A stretch of DNA of 64,000 nucleotides from Xanthoparmelia taractica. Lineage: Eukaryota > Ascomycota > Lecanoromycetes > Lecanorales > Parmeliaceae. Shown here in pieces: positions 45,684 to 57,188 of this stretch. Where the stretch lies: assembly GCA_033085395.1 (NCBI GenBank), contig MU853197.1, forward strand, positions 61,269 through 125,268. Reading direction: 5' to 3'. Position 1 is the stretch's first letter, and every line of letters starts with the position of its first letter. The position numbers and the translations under genes are program-made. The notes beneath the pieces are model-generated. The model had not been told where the DNA came from and searched no databases. It worked only from the letters and a program-made list of their open reading frames with translations.

Positions 45684-45701
45684 CCAATCTACAATGTGTG
45701 C
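45684..45701 (+). repeat. 18-bp direct repeat, copy 2
   Basis: Exact second copy of CCAATCTACAATGTGTGC, 499 bp from the first. Surrounding bases differ. Confidence 0.7.
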
Positions 45702-46366
45702 TACCTCTGTCTAAGGATACTAACATTCCGTCTTCCCGTTTATTGACACCGTATCCAAGTAGCTGAGGTGTAGTCATCTTGCCAGGCTCGATCAGAAATA
45801 GGACAATGCTTATTGTAGTACTATCGAAGAGTAATAGTAAAAGTGATAGTTATATATACGTACAAAAGTGCACATGGGGGTGTCAGATCAGAACCAAAAA
45901 TATATAAGAAAGAAAGAGATCAAAGAGCTTCTAAAGCCGACGGTGTATCCCCAAATAGGCAAATTCACTCACCAGACTTGTACAGGTGGATGTTCGTTAT
46001 GGGACAACCTTCACTATGCTACCCAAGTGATTCGGGAAACAAGTGTACATCATGACGGATAGGACACTTTACATTCACGCGAGACCGACGAGCAGAAAGT
46101 TGATTGATTCATAGGAGACTTGCTCTGGTACTTCTTCTGCCGTTCTGCTCCCAATACAAGTAATTCCGCCGCGACCACTCCTCGCAAAAGCTCGTGGAAG
46201 TACATATGCTAATATGCTAAGGCTAATGCTTCGATCTAGACAGCAGGGTATCCTCCAAACACCTTGTTTGTATGCTCAATGCGTCATTCTGTTCTTCTAT
46301 GTACGTGCCCTCTTTTGAATCGACACACCCCAAGTTGCCCTTCACCAATGGACGCCTCAATCGTAC

Positions 46367-48762
46367 TCAAGGTGAAGCAGCACTTCGCGTGTGGCCAGAC
46401 ATGGTTGCCCCTTCCTGCAAATTGTCTCCGAGTCGGGCGCTCTGTTGGAACCCCTGCCCCTGATCAGACACGCCGTTAGGTAGCAAAGGAGCATCTGGCA
46501 TCTCCACCTGAACCCTAGAGTCGTCGGACTCAGCGACTGGTTCATTAAGCTTGCTGATCTGACATAAGGCCTCCTCCCTCATCCTCTTAATCCTCTCCCT
46601 TATCGCAGGACTAGAGGAGTACTCTACCAGCATCTTATCGATTCTCTCCTCCACCAGTCTCTTGACATGAAAAGCCATCGCTTGATTGATGAAAACTCCA
46701 GCAAATCGGTAGCTTAGCCACAGATACAGGATTAAGGCTTTGTGTAGAGACTCCAAGCGTGCCATGTATTCTCTGTCAGCTTTGATGGGTTCATCCAATA
46801 TATCCAAAGGTATTTCAGGTATATCGAGTAGCGCTCCGCTGGAATTACCTCCAACGCATCTAGCAAAGGCCGCAAGAGTAGAGGCCATGTTAGCATGCCT
46901 GACTGGGACAGGAGCAGCGCAGAATATAATGCGATCGTGGATGCTGAGGTTCGGAACCTGCTGAATAATGTCTGCAATAGCGATTTGGTCTTTCAGGATG
47001 CATAAATGATACCTTGGATGTCTGAGAGAGAGCTCATTGAGCCGTAGCAAGATGTAACTGAAGCTTGTCGATGGCGGAAAATAGGTCGCAAATCTCATAA
47101 GAACGTTCGTTGGAGGAAAGATACCTGCACTCATGATGGGATCCAGCTCGGATTGCATAGCTTTGCGGAGAATCGGAAGGTCTGCTGATTCAAATGTGGT
47201 AACTAACCCTAGATTTGGTGCTGGCATATGCAATGACGTCTCTGAATCATCTCGGCCTTCTTTTAACTGCCCTGCGTTCCCTTCAGATTGCGTTGCAGTA
47301 CGATAGCGACCCGCACGGCCAGCAATCTGCTTGATATGAGCTGCTTCGATGCTCTCGAAACGGGTTCCACTGAACTTGGCCACAGACTTGAAAATTATGC
47401 GCTTGATGGCTCTATCCACCGTGTCAACTTCGAAAGACGGAAAGTGGATAGCAAATCTCACAAGTTTAATCCCATACCAATAGCGTCACTAGCCACCAAA
47501 ATGTCATAGTCATTATCGGGATCATTGAAAAGTTTGGCTTGTTGTGCTCTTATCTCTGGAGGTAAACTCCCGTAAACAATAGCAACTCGCTTTTGTGTTG
47601 CCTTTTCAATCTCCGTCTTCATCAAATGTATTCCGACGCGCGAAAATACTACCACACAGTCTCCTTTTCTAAGACGACTCGTCTGCCGCTTCAGGCTGGT
47701 CGACATTGTTTCGAGTGGGCTGAGTCTTTTGTAGGTATGAATTTCCATTTCGTCTCCCATCGATGCTGCTAGCTCCCTGATCAGAGGCACACTTCGCTCC
47801 TCACCACAAAGATGGATTTCTTTTGCTTTGAGACCAAGAAGCGCTTGCGTCCAGGCCCAACCTCGGACCTTGTCACCTATCATCTGAATCTCATCAATGA
47901 CCGCTACATCGAAATCCGCATTCAGAGGTACCATCTCGACGGTACAGCTTTTCATCTGCGCTCCATCGCCCCCTTGCACGATCTTTTCGTCACCAGTAAG
48001 AAGATCGCATAGTTTCCCATTCGCGTTTAGCCTGGTATAGACCTCATGAGCCAGTAGCCGCAAGGGTCCCGCGTATACCCCCGTGTCCGCCTGCTCGAGC
48101 CGTTTCAAAGCATGGTAGGTTTTGCCAGAATTCGTGGGTCCGACGTGGAGAACTATTTTCCTTTGGACTGCTCGCGTTGCTGGGTACCATTCCACAGGAT
48201 AACGTAGATCTGCAAGCTTTTCCTGATTTTCGATATCAACCTTCGAAAACTTTTGACTTGCTAGAAGCCCATAGTAGGAATATTTGAGCTGCGTGTCCAC
48301 TCCATACTCTCCGTTGGACATGAAAGCTTGTCGCAGAGATCTAAGAAGTGACAAAGGTTTTGACTGTTCTGAGGGTTGCCATTCCGCATGTGAAGGGACT
48401 CGCGAATTTGGTGTCTCAAGGGCTGTCCATATGGACCTCTGCGGTAACAAATCCAGAATGTTCCTAACAAATGTGGCAAATCCTGTATCCGTAGACCTCT
48501 CCGCAAGTACTTCGAGTCGAGATGTAAGCCATGGCTTAAATGTATCTGTCTCGCGAAATTTAGATCGCGTGGCAGCATCCGCAGATTCGATGTCCGGCTG
48601 CGAATGCAAGGTTCCCTGCCGACTCTTTATCAAACGCTCTTCGATTTTTCGTTCATATTTCACAGTTTTCTTAGACCTGCACCGTTTGCTAATCGTCGGC
48701 CACCTTGCGGTCCAAGCACGGGGAAGCAGACGTGAAGTCAAGGCTCGATCAGCCGGTAGCAT
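46367..48762 (-). CDS. suv3: Mitochondrial ATP-dependent RNA helicase Suv3
   Basis: Predicted 781 residues from minus-strand exons 48762-47462 and 47411-46367. The Arg-rich start MLPADRALTSRLLPRAWTAR fits a presequence. Helicase motifs are HVGPTNSGKTYHAL (Walker A, 208-215), AGPLRLLAHEVY, VIDEIQMIGDKVRGWAWTQA (DEIQ box, 290-293), HLCGEERSVPL, VVVFSRVGIH, VIYGSLPP-like IVYGSLPPEIRAQQAKLFND, ASDAIGMGLNL and HIKQIAGRAGRY. The Suv3 C-terminal region follows (PPSTSFSYILLRLNELS). Suv3 with the exoribonuclease Dss1 forms the mitochondrial degradosome. A 50-nt intron splits the conserved MGLNLA motif. The extreme C-terminus is poorly conserved. Confidence 0.95.
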
Positions 48763-49164
48763 TACCCAATAAGGGTCACTCTGGTCCAGTATTAGCTAAT
48801 ACTTCATTTGGAGTGTGATCAAAGAAGCTATCGCGGGATTTGGATTATTGTTGATGTATAATCTCTTCGGCCAGCAACTTGAGAAGAATCTCGACAATGG
48901 CCGCCACGGCCCCACGGGCTTTTATAAATTAGCCGCGCCAAGCGCGCAGACTCCCCCGAACTCGATTGCCAGCTCGCCATGGGGAGGTATGCTTCACTTG
49001 GGCTGGAGGCCCAAGATGCTAAAAATTTGCTATTCAAGTCCGAGTCCGCAATGGGAGATTCTGATTTTTTCTTGAATCACTGAATTTGAAAATAAAGGAT
49101 TGCTGCTATCGGTCGACTACGCAACGCATCGAAGTCCGCAGTAGTGTCCAGTTGTACCGCAAGC
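48763..49164. promoter_or_regulatory. Divergent promoter of suv3 and sec1
   Basis: 402 bp between divergent start codons. No specific element recognised. Confidence 0.4.
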
Positions 49165-51733
49165 ATGGGAACCTCTGCAATCGCTGTACAGCAAGAAAGT
49201 GAGTGAACCGAAGCATGCAATCCCCCTCAACCCGCTCTAACGTTATAGTCATTCTTGAGGCTGTGAGGTCTACAGCTCGAGGCGAAGTAAGCCGTCCCCA
49301 ATTGCGAACGAAGCACCATCAGGCTCAAATCTTCGTCTTCACAGTGGAAAGTTGTAGTCTTGGACGCTGGAAGCAAGCGTATTGTCGATGGCGTCATCAA
49401 AGAAGACGACATTCTGAAGGAAAATGTCACGAGTACGTCGCGAAGAAGGGTTTCCAGAAGATAGTTTGAAACTGAACAAGAGATAGATATAGAACAAATC
49501 GAAGATAGAAGACCTATGAACCAGGAAATGGATGCGATGTACATTCTCTCGGCCCAAACTCATATTGTGGACTGCTTGATGGCAGATCTGGAGTGTCGCC
49601 GATACCGCAGGTCATATGTAGTCTGGACATCACGTAAGAGCTCAGAGGTTGAGGGAGAATACGCTCCTACGGTTTAGATATTTATTGTGCGCAGTGCTTC
49701 CTCCTGAACAGCGTCTCCGTCTTGATCAGTCCCTGTTGGCAAGAGAACAGATAGTCCTGCTCAGAGTGCTGAATGTCGACTTCTACCCTCGAGAGTCACA
49801 CCTTATAACATTCCAAGATCCATGGAGTTTTCCTACCCTTTTCCATCCTGCCTGCAACCAGCTTGTCCGGAAGCACATGGATGAGTTGGCGCAAAAGGTA
49901 TGCCCTTGTTGAAATCATTACTAGGCTTTCAATGAGATCCCGGGAAGCGCTGACGTTATTTTCAGATAGTATCAATATGCGTGTCGCTTGGAGAATATCC
50001 AACCATACGGTATCACAGTCCACGGAATCCTACGCATGAAGCTAGTGTCCTTTGTTCGCATCTTGCTCGCTTCGTTCAGCTTGAGTTAGATCAATACGCG
50101 AAGTTTCACGAAGATTTCCCACCCAGTTCACCTCGACCTCGGGGTGCTCTCATCATTACTGACAGGTCTATGGATTTATTTGCTCCAGTGATTCATGAGT
50201 TTACCTACCAGGCTATGATACACGATCTTCTACCTTTACTTGAGGGAGACAAGGTTTGTTACAAAACCGCCCCCACTCAGATTGAAACAAGCGGGAACTT
50301 CAAAGACATAGAGATTAGTGAAAAAGACATTATATGGGTCAGAAACCGTCATCTGCATATGAAAGATCTTTTGGAGAAGTTGGCTTCTGAGTTTCAGGCC
50401 TTCAAGGCAAAGAATCCACAATTTGCAGAAAGGTTCGGTGGTCCCGCTGGTCAAAGAAGCGTATAGGAAAAGGCACTGACTCCTTTGGCTCTCTTAGTGG
50501 TAATCCTACCAGTCTAAACAACATCAAAGACATGCTAGCAGGTCTGCCGCAGTTCCAGGAAGGCAAGGAAGCGTTTTCCCTGCATCTGAACATGGCGTCA
50601 GATGCTATGAACGCTTTCCAAAAGCGCCGATTGGCAGATATCGCTTCGGTGGAACAGGTATATCTGCATTCCACTGAGCGACCCGTTAACCATACTGACC
50701 AAAGCAGTCACTAGCGACCGGACTAGACGAAGATTACAAAAGGCCGAAGAATCTTGCTGACCAGGTCGTCAGGCTGCTCGATGATAATGATATCACCTCC
50801 CCAGACCGTCTACGGCTGATCATACAATACCTACTCTACCGTGACGGCCTCTTGCCCTCTGACACGCAGAAACTGCTTGCGCACGCTCAGCTGCCGGCCC
50901 AAGATGGCGAAGTAATCCATAATCTTGATCTGCTTGGTGCACATGTTTCAAGATCGATGAAGGACACTCGGCCGATAGCTCAACCTCCTTTTTTAAAAAA
51001 CAAGGCGCCCCAAAGTCAAAGCGAGGATGAATCTGGACTCTCAAGATACAACCCCGCTATCAAGCCAATGCTCGAAGATCATATCCGTGGAACGCTTGAT
51101 CAAAGTTCCTTCCCTTTTACTAAGCCTCATCTAGACGCAATCGAAGGAATATTAGGTCATGAGAACGTTTCTCAAGCATCCCTGCGAAGTGCAAAACCAA
51201 CTTGGGCACGAACCCGACCATCTGCATTAGAGCCCAGGCAGCGTATTATCGTCTTTATGGCGGGCGGTGCAACCTACTCGGAGTCGCGGGCATGCTATGA
51301 GGTGTCTGAAATGTTTAACAAAGATGTCTTTCTGGCCACCTCTCATATGTTGACCCCAAGTCTCTATCTCAGACAAGTCGGAGACTTGAGCGTTGACAAA
51401 CGGCGGCTCGATCTTCCAGCAGAACGACCAAGGCCCAAGGCACCTGCTCATCTATTTGATAGAGAACCACCAACTGCTCCACAGGTTTACGCAAAACAGC
51501 AATCCACGGTTTCTCAACAGCCCCAGGCCCTAGTGTCTAGCATGGGTGCAATGAATCTTAATTCTAACCATGCGAACGCAAACATCTCTTCAAATGGCGC
51601 TATCAAGGGTCATTCCGTACCTCCGGCCACTGTATCAGCAGTACCCGCCGGCAACAGTAAATCGAGTAAGAGAGAGAAAGACAGAGACTCAGAAAAGAAA
51701 AAGAAGCACCACTTCTTTGGCTCGAAGAAGTGA
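49165..51733 (+). CDS. sec1: Sec1/Munc18 (SM) protein for exocytosis
   Basis: Predicted 720 residues from eight exons: 49165-49198, 49249-49286, 49345-49432, 49487-49633, 49695-49897, 49966-50432, 50498-50657 and 50708-51733. Family landmarks are WKVVVLDAGSKRIVDGVIKE, ILSAQTHIVDCLMADLE, DFYPRESHLITFQDPWSFP, GALIITDRSMDLFAPVIHEF (the SM hallmark), TYQAMIHDLLPL, LIIQYLLYRDGL and RQRIIVFMAGGATYSESRAC. A low-complexity tail ends in a Lys/His-rich KKKKHHFFGSKK. SM proteins bind syntaxin/SNARE bundles and are essential for vesicle fusion at the plasma membrane. The first four exons are tiny and clustered. The donor of intron 6 (GTTCGG) and the acceptor before IEQIEDRRP are the least certain sites. 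Confidence 0.94.
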
Positions 51734-52191
51734 ATGGTTCTACTGCATCGCATAAGGCTCATGCATTACAGCGTTGGGGGAGCACTTACTTTGAACGGCG
51801 TCTTTTGATTTAACATGTGCATTTTAGGAGTTTTTGTTCTCATGAGATACCATTGAGGCGCAAGCGAGCGCGGTAGTCTGCCAGCAATGTACATGGAGAC
51901 TTGCTTTGAAAAAGACGTCCTCCGTAATCTGCTCCTCTGAATCACCGCCGCACACCGCAGTCGGCAAGCCATATCACTCCAAACTTAATGCAGACTTACG
52001 CTGTGACTAGGATGCAGGCGAAGGAGTAAAGAGTGAAAGGGTTACGGATTGTATCTTAAGTTAAAGTAGTAGCGCTAGAACACAGCGGCTACCATACTCG
52101 CGCTTAATTACCGCAATCAATCTGTTAGTCATCAGAGTCAACGTAACATCAGGAAGCTTCAAAGCGCATTGTCATTAGAAAGTCAGCAATC
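51734..52191 (+). promoter_or_regulatory. Upstream region of prp22
   Basis: 458-bp tandem gap: sec1 3' flank and prp22 promoter. No gene or distinct site. Confidence 0.35.
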
Positions 52192-55100
52192 ATGGACGAC
52201 CTTGCCTCTCTGGAATTGCTCTCGTTGGTATCGAAAGTGACCTCCGAGCTCCAAAACCATTTGGGTATACACGACAAGACTCTGGCTGAGTTTGTAATAG
52301 CACAGCATGCACAATGTCAGTCGCTGCCAAAATTCCAAGCCAAGCTAGAAGAGATAGGGGCGGATTTCCCAACAAGTCTGGTAGAGAGTATAGATCGGCT
52401 CGTTCTCACCATGCATCCCGAACACAAAGGGAAAGCGAATGGACATCCTTCAGGAACACAAATCCACGGAGACGGTCATAGTCTTAATGACGTGGAGAAG
52501 AAAACCAGGATATTCAAGGGATTAGCTGTGCCTGATAGAGAACAGCAGTGGGAGGATGAGCCGTTGGATTCGGAAGCCAAGAATGAACCACTGAATGGCG
52601 CCCTCGATGATACGTTAGCGGTGCTTGAAGGCCTGGTAGGGAAAGGTGCGAACTCGCCACATGGTGCAAAAAGTAGGAAAAGAAGTCGAAGTCCAGATGA
52701 CGCCGACGGCGATCGGAGCAGGAGGAGGAAGAACAGTTTCCGACCGCGATCAATGTCTAATAGCCGAGAAAAGCATGGCGGACATCGACGGAATGGTGCC
52801 CACAAATATGATGAGGGATCCTCCGCTGGTGCGAACGGATTCCACGCTAAAGAGAATGACTATCGTACCGGTCGAGGAGGTTGTCAAAAGGGATACAGAC
52901 ATGATGAAGACGACTTCAAGCGGCCACCCACGCCTGAGGTTGATGATGCACCTAAGATTTTTAAGGTATACAAAGGCACCGTCAGTGGTGTGAAGCCCTT
53001 TGGAGCATTTGTGAGCTTGCAGGGCGTGAAAGGGAAAGCTGATGGATTGGTGCACGTCTCTGCAATGCAAGAAGGAGCCCGAGTGAACCATCCATCAGAC
53101 CTTGTGTCCCAAGGTCAATCCGTCAGGGTAAAGGTCATGAGTATCGAACCTGGACCTAAAGGGTCTCGAATCGGACTATCAATGAAAGAGGTAGACCAAG
53201 TCACAGGTCGTGATTTAGTGCCTCAGAAAAGACTAGCATCAGGTGCCAACATGGAAAGCCTTAATGGGAAGGGCCCCGAAACCGATGGCGATGGCAGATA
53301 TAGTAGTCTCGGTTCGGTTGTACCCGTTGTAGAAGGTGAAATGAACGGGAAGCGCATGCGACAGAAGAAGAGAATGACTTCTCCTGAACGGTGGGAGATT
53401 AAACAATTGATTGCATCAGGTGCTATCTCCGCTTTGGATTATCCAGACATCGATGAGGAGTATAACGCAACGTTGGCTGGGGAAGGCGAATTTGAGGAAG
53501 AAGAAGATGTGGATATCGAAGTCCGAGAAGAAGAACCTCCCTTCCTTGCTGGCCAGACGAAACAGTCTTTGGAGCTTTCCCCCATAAGAGTTGTCAAAGC
53601 ACCAGATGGATCGATGAATCGCGCTGCCATGGCCGGTACATCTCTAGCAAAGGAGCGCCGTGATATACGACAGCAAGAAGCACAAGACAAAGCTGCCGAG
53701 CAAGCCTCACAAGTAGATTTGAATGCGCAGTGGCAAGATCCAATGATGGCCCCGGATCAACGCAAATTCGCCAGCGACCTCCGAAATCCACAAGCACATA
53801 AGGCTCCTGATGCTTTGCCTGAGTGGAAGCGGGTGACCCAAAGCAAAGACCAGTCACTTGGAAAAAGAAGTACTATGTCAATCAAACAGCAAAGAGAGAG
53901 CTTACCCGTATATAAATTTCGCAAGCAGCTCCTGGACGCTGTGAATCAGAATCAGCTCATGATCGTCGTGGGTGACACTGGATCTGGTAAAACTACGCAA
54001 TTGACGCAGTACCTTGCAGAGGGTGGTTTCGCCAATCATGGTATGATCGGGTGCACTCAGCCTCGCCGAGTCGCTGCAATGTCCGTGGCGAAGCGTGTAG
54101 CTGAAGAGGTTGGCTGTAAGTTGGGTCAAGAAGTCGGATACACCATTCGGTTTGAAGACTGCACCAGCCCAGAAACCAAAATCAAGTACATGACGGATGG
54201 CATGCTTCAAAGAGAAATACTCGTGGATCCTAATCTTCGAAAGTATTCCGTCATTATGCTTGATGAAGCCCATGAGCGAACCATTGCGACAGATGTTCTC
54301 TTTGGATTGCTGAAAAAGACGTTGAAGAGAAGACCTGACCTAAAAGTGATTGTAACATCCGCCACGCTCGATGCCGACAAATTCTCGGAATACTTCAACA
54401 AGTGCCCTATCTTCACTATTCCAGGTCGTACGTATCCGGTGGAAGTAATGTACTCGAGAGAACCAGAATCAGACTATCTTGACGCCGCTCTCGTCACTGT
54501 TATGCAAATCCATTTGACCGAGCCTCCGGGCGATATACTACTGTTTTTGACGGGCCAAGAAGAGATAGACACAAGTTGCGAGATTCTCTTTGAGAGGATG
54601 AAAGCTCTTGGTCCAAGCGTGCCCGAGCTACTCATTCTCCCCGTCTACTCTGCTCTGCCTAGCGAGATGCAGAGTAAGATTTTCGAACCTGCACCGCCTG
54701 GCAGCAGAAAAGTGGTTATCGCGACGAATATAGCTGAGACTTCAATCACGATTGATGGCATTTACTATGTTATAGATCCTGGATTTGTCAAGCAGAATGC
54801 TTACGATCCTAAGCTTGGAATGGATTCGCTTGTTGTCACGCCTATCTCCCAAGCGCAGGCTAAACAGCGAGCTGGTCGCGCTGGGCGCACGGGTCCAGGG
54901 AAAGCATTCAGATTGTACACAGAGGCAGCTTTCCAGTCCGAGATGCTTCCCACTTCTATACCCGAAATACAGCGTCAAAATCTATCAAACACCATTCTTA
55001 TGCTGAAAGCCATGGGCATCAACGACTTGCTCCACTTTGACTTCATGGACCCTCCCCCTACCAACACTATGCTAACGGCCCTTGAAGAGCTGTATGCCCT

Positions 55101-55899
55101 GTCAGCGCTCGATGACGAAGGTCTCTTGACGCGCCTTGGCCGTAAGATGGCAGACTTTCCTATGGAGCCAGCTCTCGCAAAGACCCTCATCTTCTCGACT
55201 GACCTTGGGTGCTCAGATGAGATTCTGAGTATCGTTGCTATGCTCTCGGTCCAGACCGTCTTCTATCGCCCAAAGGAGAAGCAACAGCAGGCAGATCAGA
55301 AAAAGCAGAGGTTCCATGATCCTCATGGAGACCACCTAACCTTATTGAACGTCTACAATGGTTGGAAAGGTAGTAAATTTTCGAATCCATGGTGTTTCGA
55401 AAACTTCATCCAAGCCCGTTCGATGCGGCGTGCCCAGGACGTGCGGCAGCAACTGGTGAGCATCATGGAACGGTACAAGCACCAGATTATCTCTTGCGGT
55501 CGCAATACCATGAAAGTGCGCCAAGCTTTGTGCTCTGGGTTCTTCAGAAACGCCGCGAGGAAGGATCCACAGGAGGGCTACAAAACGCTCATCGAAGGTA
55601 CCGTCGTCTATCTACATCCTTCCTCTGCTATGTTTGGGAAACCATCAGAACATGTGATTTTCCATACGTTGGTTTTGACGACGAAGGAATACATGCACTG
55701 TACAACGGCGATTGAACCAAAATGGCTTGTAGAGGCAGCGCCTACTTTCTTCAAGGTTGCCGCTACAGATCGGCTTTCCAAAAGGAAGAAAGCGGAAAGG
55801 ATACAGCCGCTGCACAACAGATTTGCTGGCGAGGATGATTGGCGACTGTCTGCGCAGAAGAGGCAAGGACGTGGTGGAGGAGGGGGGACTTGGGGCTAG
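52192..55899 (+). CDS. prp22: DEAH-box splicing helicase Prp22 (DHX8)
   Basis: Single exon, 1,235 residues. An N-terminal helical domain and an RS/K-rich linker (GAKSRKRSRSPDDADGDRSR) precede an S1 RNA-binding domain (about 254-335: VYKGTVSGVKPFGAFVSLQ ... DGLVHVSAMQEGA). The helicase core has GDTGSGKTTQ (593-602), TQPRRVAAMSVAKRVAEE, MLDEAHERT (about 690), VTSATLDADKFS, LTGQEEIDTS, NIAETSITIDGI and QRAGRAGRTGPG. Ratchet and OB-fold domains close the protein, with the tail AQKRQGRGGGGGTWG. Prp22 acts in the second splicing step and releases mature mRNA from the spliceosome. The 3.7-kb gene has no intron, unlike most of its neighbours. Confidence 0.97.
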   Translation: MDDLASLELLSLVSKVTSELQNHLGIHDKTLAEFVIAQHAQCQSLPKFQAKLEEIGADFPTSLVESIDRLVLTMHPEHKGKANGHPSGTQIHGDGHSLNDVEKKTRIFKGLAVPDREQQWEDEPLDSEAKNEPLNGALDDTLAVLEGLVGKGANSPHGAKSRKRSRSPDDADGDRSRRRKNSFRPRSMSNSREKHGGHRRNGAHKYDEGSSAGANGFHAKENDYRTGRGGCQKGYRHDEDDFKRPPTPEVDDAPKIFKVYKGTVSGVKPFGAFVSLQGVKGKADGLVHVSAMQEGARVNHPSDLVSQGQSVRVKVMSIEPGPKGSRIGLSMKEVDQVTGRDLVPQKRLASGANMESLNGKGPETDGDGRYSSLGSVVPVVEGEMNGKRMRQKKRMTSPERWEIKQLIASGAISALDYPDIDEEYNATLAGEGEFEEEEDVDIEVREEEPPFLAGQTKQSLELSPIRVVKAPDGSMNRAAMAGTSLAKERRDIRQQEAQDKAAEQASQVDLNAQWQDPMMAPDQRKFASDLRNPQAHKAPDALPEWKRVTQSKDQSLGKRSTMSIKQQRESLPVYKFRKQLLDAVNQNQLMIVVGDTGSGKTTQLTQYLAEGGFANHGMIGCTQPRRVAAMSVAKRVAEEVGCKLGQEVGYTIRFEDCTSPETKIKYMTDGMLQREILVDPNLRKYSVIMLDEAHERTIATDVLFGLLKKTLKRRPDLKVIVTSATLDADKFSEYFNKCPIFTIPGRTYPVEVMYSREPESDYLDAALVTVMQIHLTEPPGDILLFLTGQEEIDTSCEILFERMKALGPSVPELLILPVYSALPSEMQSKIFEPAPPGSRKVVIATNIAETSITIDGIYYVIDPGFVKQNAYDPKLGMDSLVVTPISQAQAKQRAGRAGRTGPGKAFRLYTEAAFQSEMLPTSIPEIQRQNLSNTILMLKAMGINDLLHFDFMDPPPTNTMLTALEELYALSALDDEGLLTRLGRKMADFPMEPALAKTLIFSTDLGCSDEILSIVAMLSVQTVFYRPKEKQQQADQKKQRFHDPHGDHLTLLNVYNGWKGSKFSNPWCFENFIQARSMRRAQDVRQQLVSIMERYKHQIISCGRNTMKVRQALCSGFFRNAARKDPQEGYKTLIEGTVVYLHPSSAMFGKPSEHVIFHTLVLTTKEYMHCTTAIEPKWLVEAAPTFFKVAATDRLSKRKKAERIQPLHNRFAGEDDWRLSAQKRQGRGGGGGTWG

Positions 55900-56297
55900 A
55901 GCGCTATGGATATTAAGCGAGCGATACTCCCAACAAATATCCAAATGAGCAGTGAGACACTTGAGTCGTACATCCTTTGCATTCGTGCCAATAGCTGCAA
56001 CCTGACCATAAGAATCCTTCAACTCTTAAGAGCTGAGGGTAGCCACACTGGACCACGCAAACAAGGCCTTGAATTGTATTTCTTAAATCTTGGGTATCTT
56101 CAACTTCGAGCTTGAGACACGTGTTTCTAGGTCAGAACTTCGGGGTTTCAACCATTTCTTCCTTTAAGCCATCCGTCGTACAGGCTATCTCAATGGGTGT
56201 TATTTGAAGTACGCCCATCGAGACCACTGAGATGCACCAGACCACAGCGGGCTATACTCAAGCGAAGCTATGTTCCGAGCATTCTTCTCAATCCCCT
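55900..56297. other. Convergent 3' intergenic region
   Basis: 398 bp between the stops of prp22 and the G-patch gene. No gene or repeat seen. Confidence 0.4.
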
Positions 56298-56999
56298 TCA
56301 TCCACCACCGAGGTGTTTTTCAACATCGCCGTTTCCGTAGAACATCTCCTGCAGCCTTTCCCGCTTTCTCCTGTCCTCGATATCCATCCTTCGAACCTGC
56401 TTGGCATCCATTTCCACCACCTTTGTGTCCGTGGGCTTCTTGCTCCCTTTTGTTTTCACGCCTAGTCCTACAGTATCGTTCTTCATTTTGGCTTTGATAG
56501 GCGCTCTGACGCCTTCACCTGTTGCGCCCAACCCTTTTCTGCTGTCCGGGTCCCAGCCATAGGAGGAGAGGTACTTGAGCCCTTGTCGCCTACGGTCCAA
56601 GTGTGACGGAGGATGCGAATGGTTCAAGCAGACCATGTGAGCTATAGTGGATTCATGATTGGTGGATGCTGTGGATGTTGTGTTCTTCGAGGTATCTACT
56701 GGGAGATTACAAATCTCGCAGAAAGCTCCTTCCAGGTCAAGTTGCTGCCGTGTGGCACCTCCCTCGTGGTAAAGGATCCCGATGGGGGAGGAAGTATGGT
56801 CTTTCATGGGCGTCCCATTTTTGAGGACAATGTTTAGATAACGGTCTTGGGGAGAGATGGAGGGCGTGGTCCGAGGCGCCAATTGTATAGCCCGCTTGGA
56901 GGTGGCTGCTGCAGGCACAAAATGGATTGATTTCCTTGCAATTCCAGCCCGGAATATTCTTTGCTGCTCCCAGAGGCTAGAAACCTCTTCGTCCGCCAT
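56298..56999 (-). CDS. G-patch domain protein (GPANK1-like)
   Basis: Single exon, 233 residues from the ATG at 56999 (MADEEVSSLWEQQRIFRAGI). A central C-x2-C and H-rich stretch (FCEICNLPVD ... AHMVCLNHSHPPSHLDRRR) looks like a small zinc site. The G-patch-like segment is YLSSYGWDPDSRKGLGATGE. The tail is Lys/Arg-rich (DRRKRERLQEMFYG). G-patch proteins usually stimulate DEAH helicases. The convergent neighbour, Prp22, is a DEAH helicase of the class they can regulate, but adjacency alone proves nothing. The human protein with a comparable layout is GPANK1. Confidence 0.82.
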   Translation of the reverse strand: MADEEVSSLWEQQRIFRAGIARKSIHFVPAAATSKRAIQLAPRTTPSISPQDRYLNIVLKNGTPMKDHTSSPIGILYHEGGATRQQLDLEGAFCEICNLPVDTSKNTTSTASTNHESTIAHMVCLNHSHPPSHLDRRRQGLKYLSSYGWDPDSRKGLGATGEGVRAPIKAKMKNDTVGLGVKTKGSKKPTDTKVVEMDAKQVRRMDIEDRRKRERLQEMFYGNGDVEKHLGGG

Positions 57000-57188
57000 G
57001 CTGATGTCCAATATCAAGTGTCGCAAGCCGAGAGTTCCGGCAGCCTACATTAGGTGATAAACTGGTAGACCGTCTTTTTAAAGTCCATATTAAAACACCA
57101 AAAATACGGTATCGTTACCCGCAATATGCTTCCGCACTGCTCTTAAACTGGTGGTGCCTTTATAGCGCCATAACATTCGGCGTTGAAG
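57000..57188. promoter_or_regulatory. Divergent promoter of the G-patch gene and the SDR gene
   Basis: 189 bp between divergent starts, the shortest bidirectional spacer in the window. No site recognised. Confidence 0.4.

Larger units (their letters stand above)
42870..46366. other. 3.5-kb gene-poor region
   Basis: No intact protein gene was recognised. The plus frame at 43907-44194 has protein-like composition (PSETPGIWAIGSEPAKSS) but no start or homology that I know. The minus frames at 44302-44686 are similar in quality. Bases 44900-45600 are AT-rich and contain the tRNA-like locus and short repeats listed separately. Confidence 0.45.
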
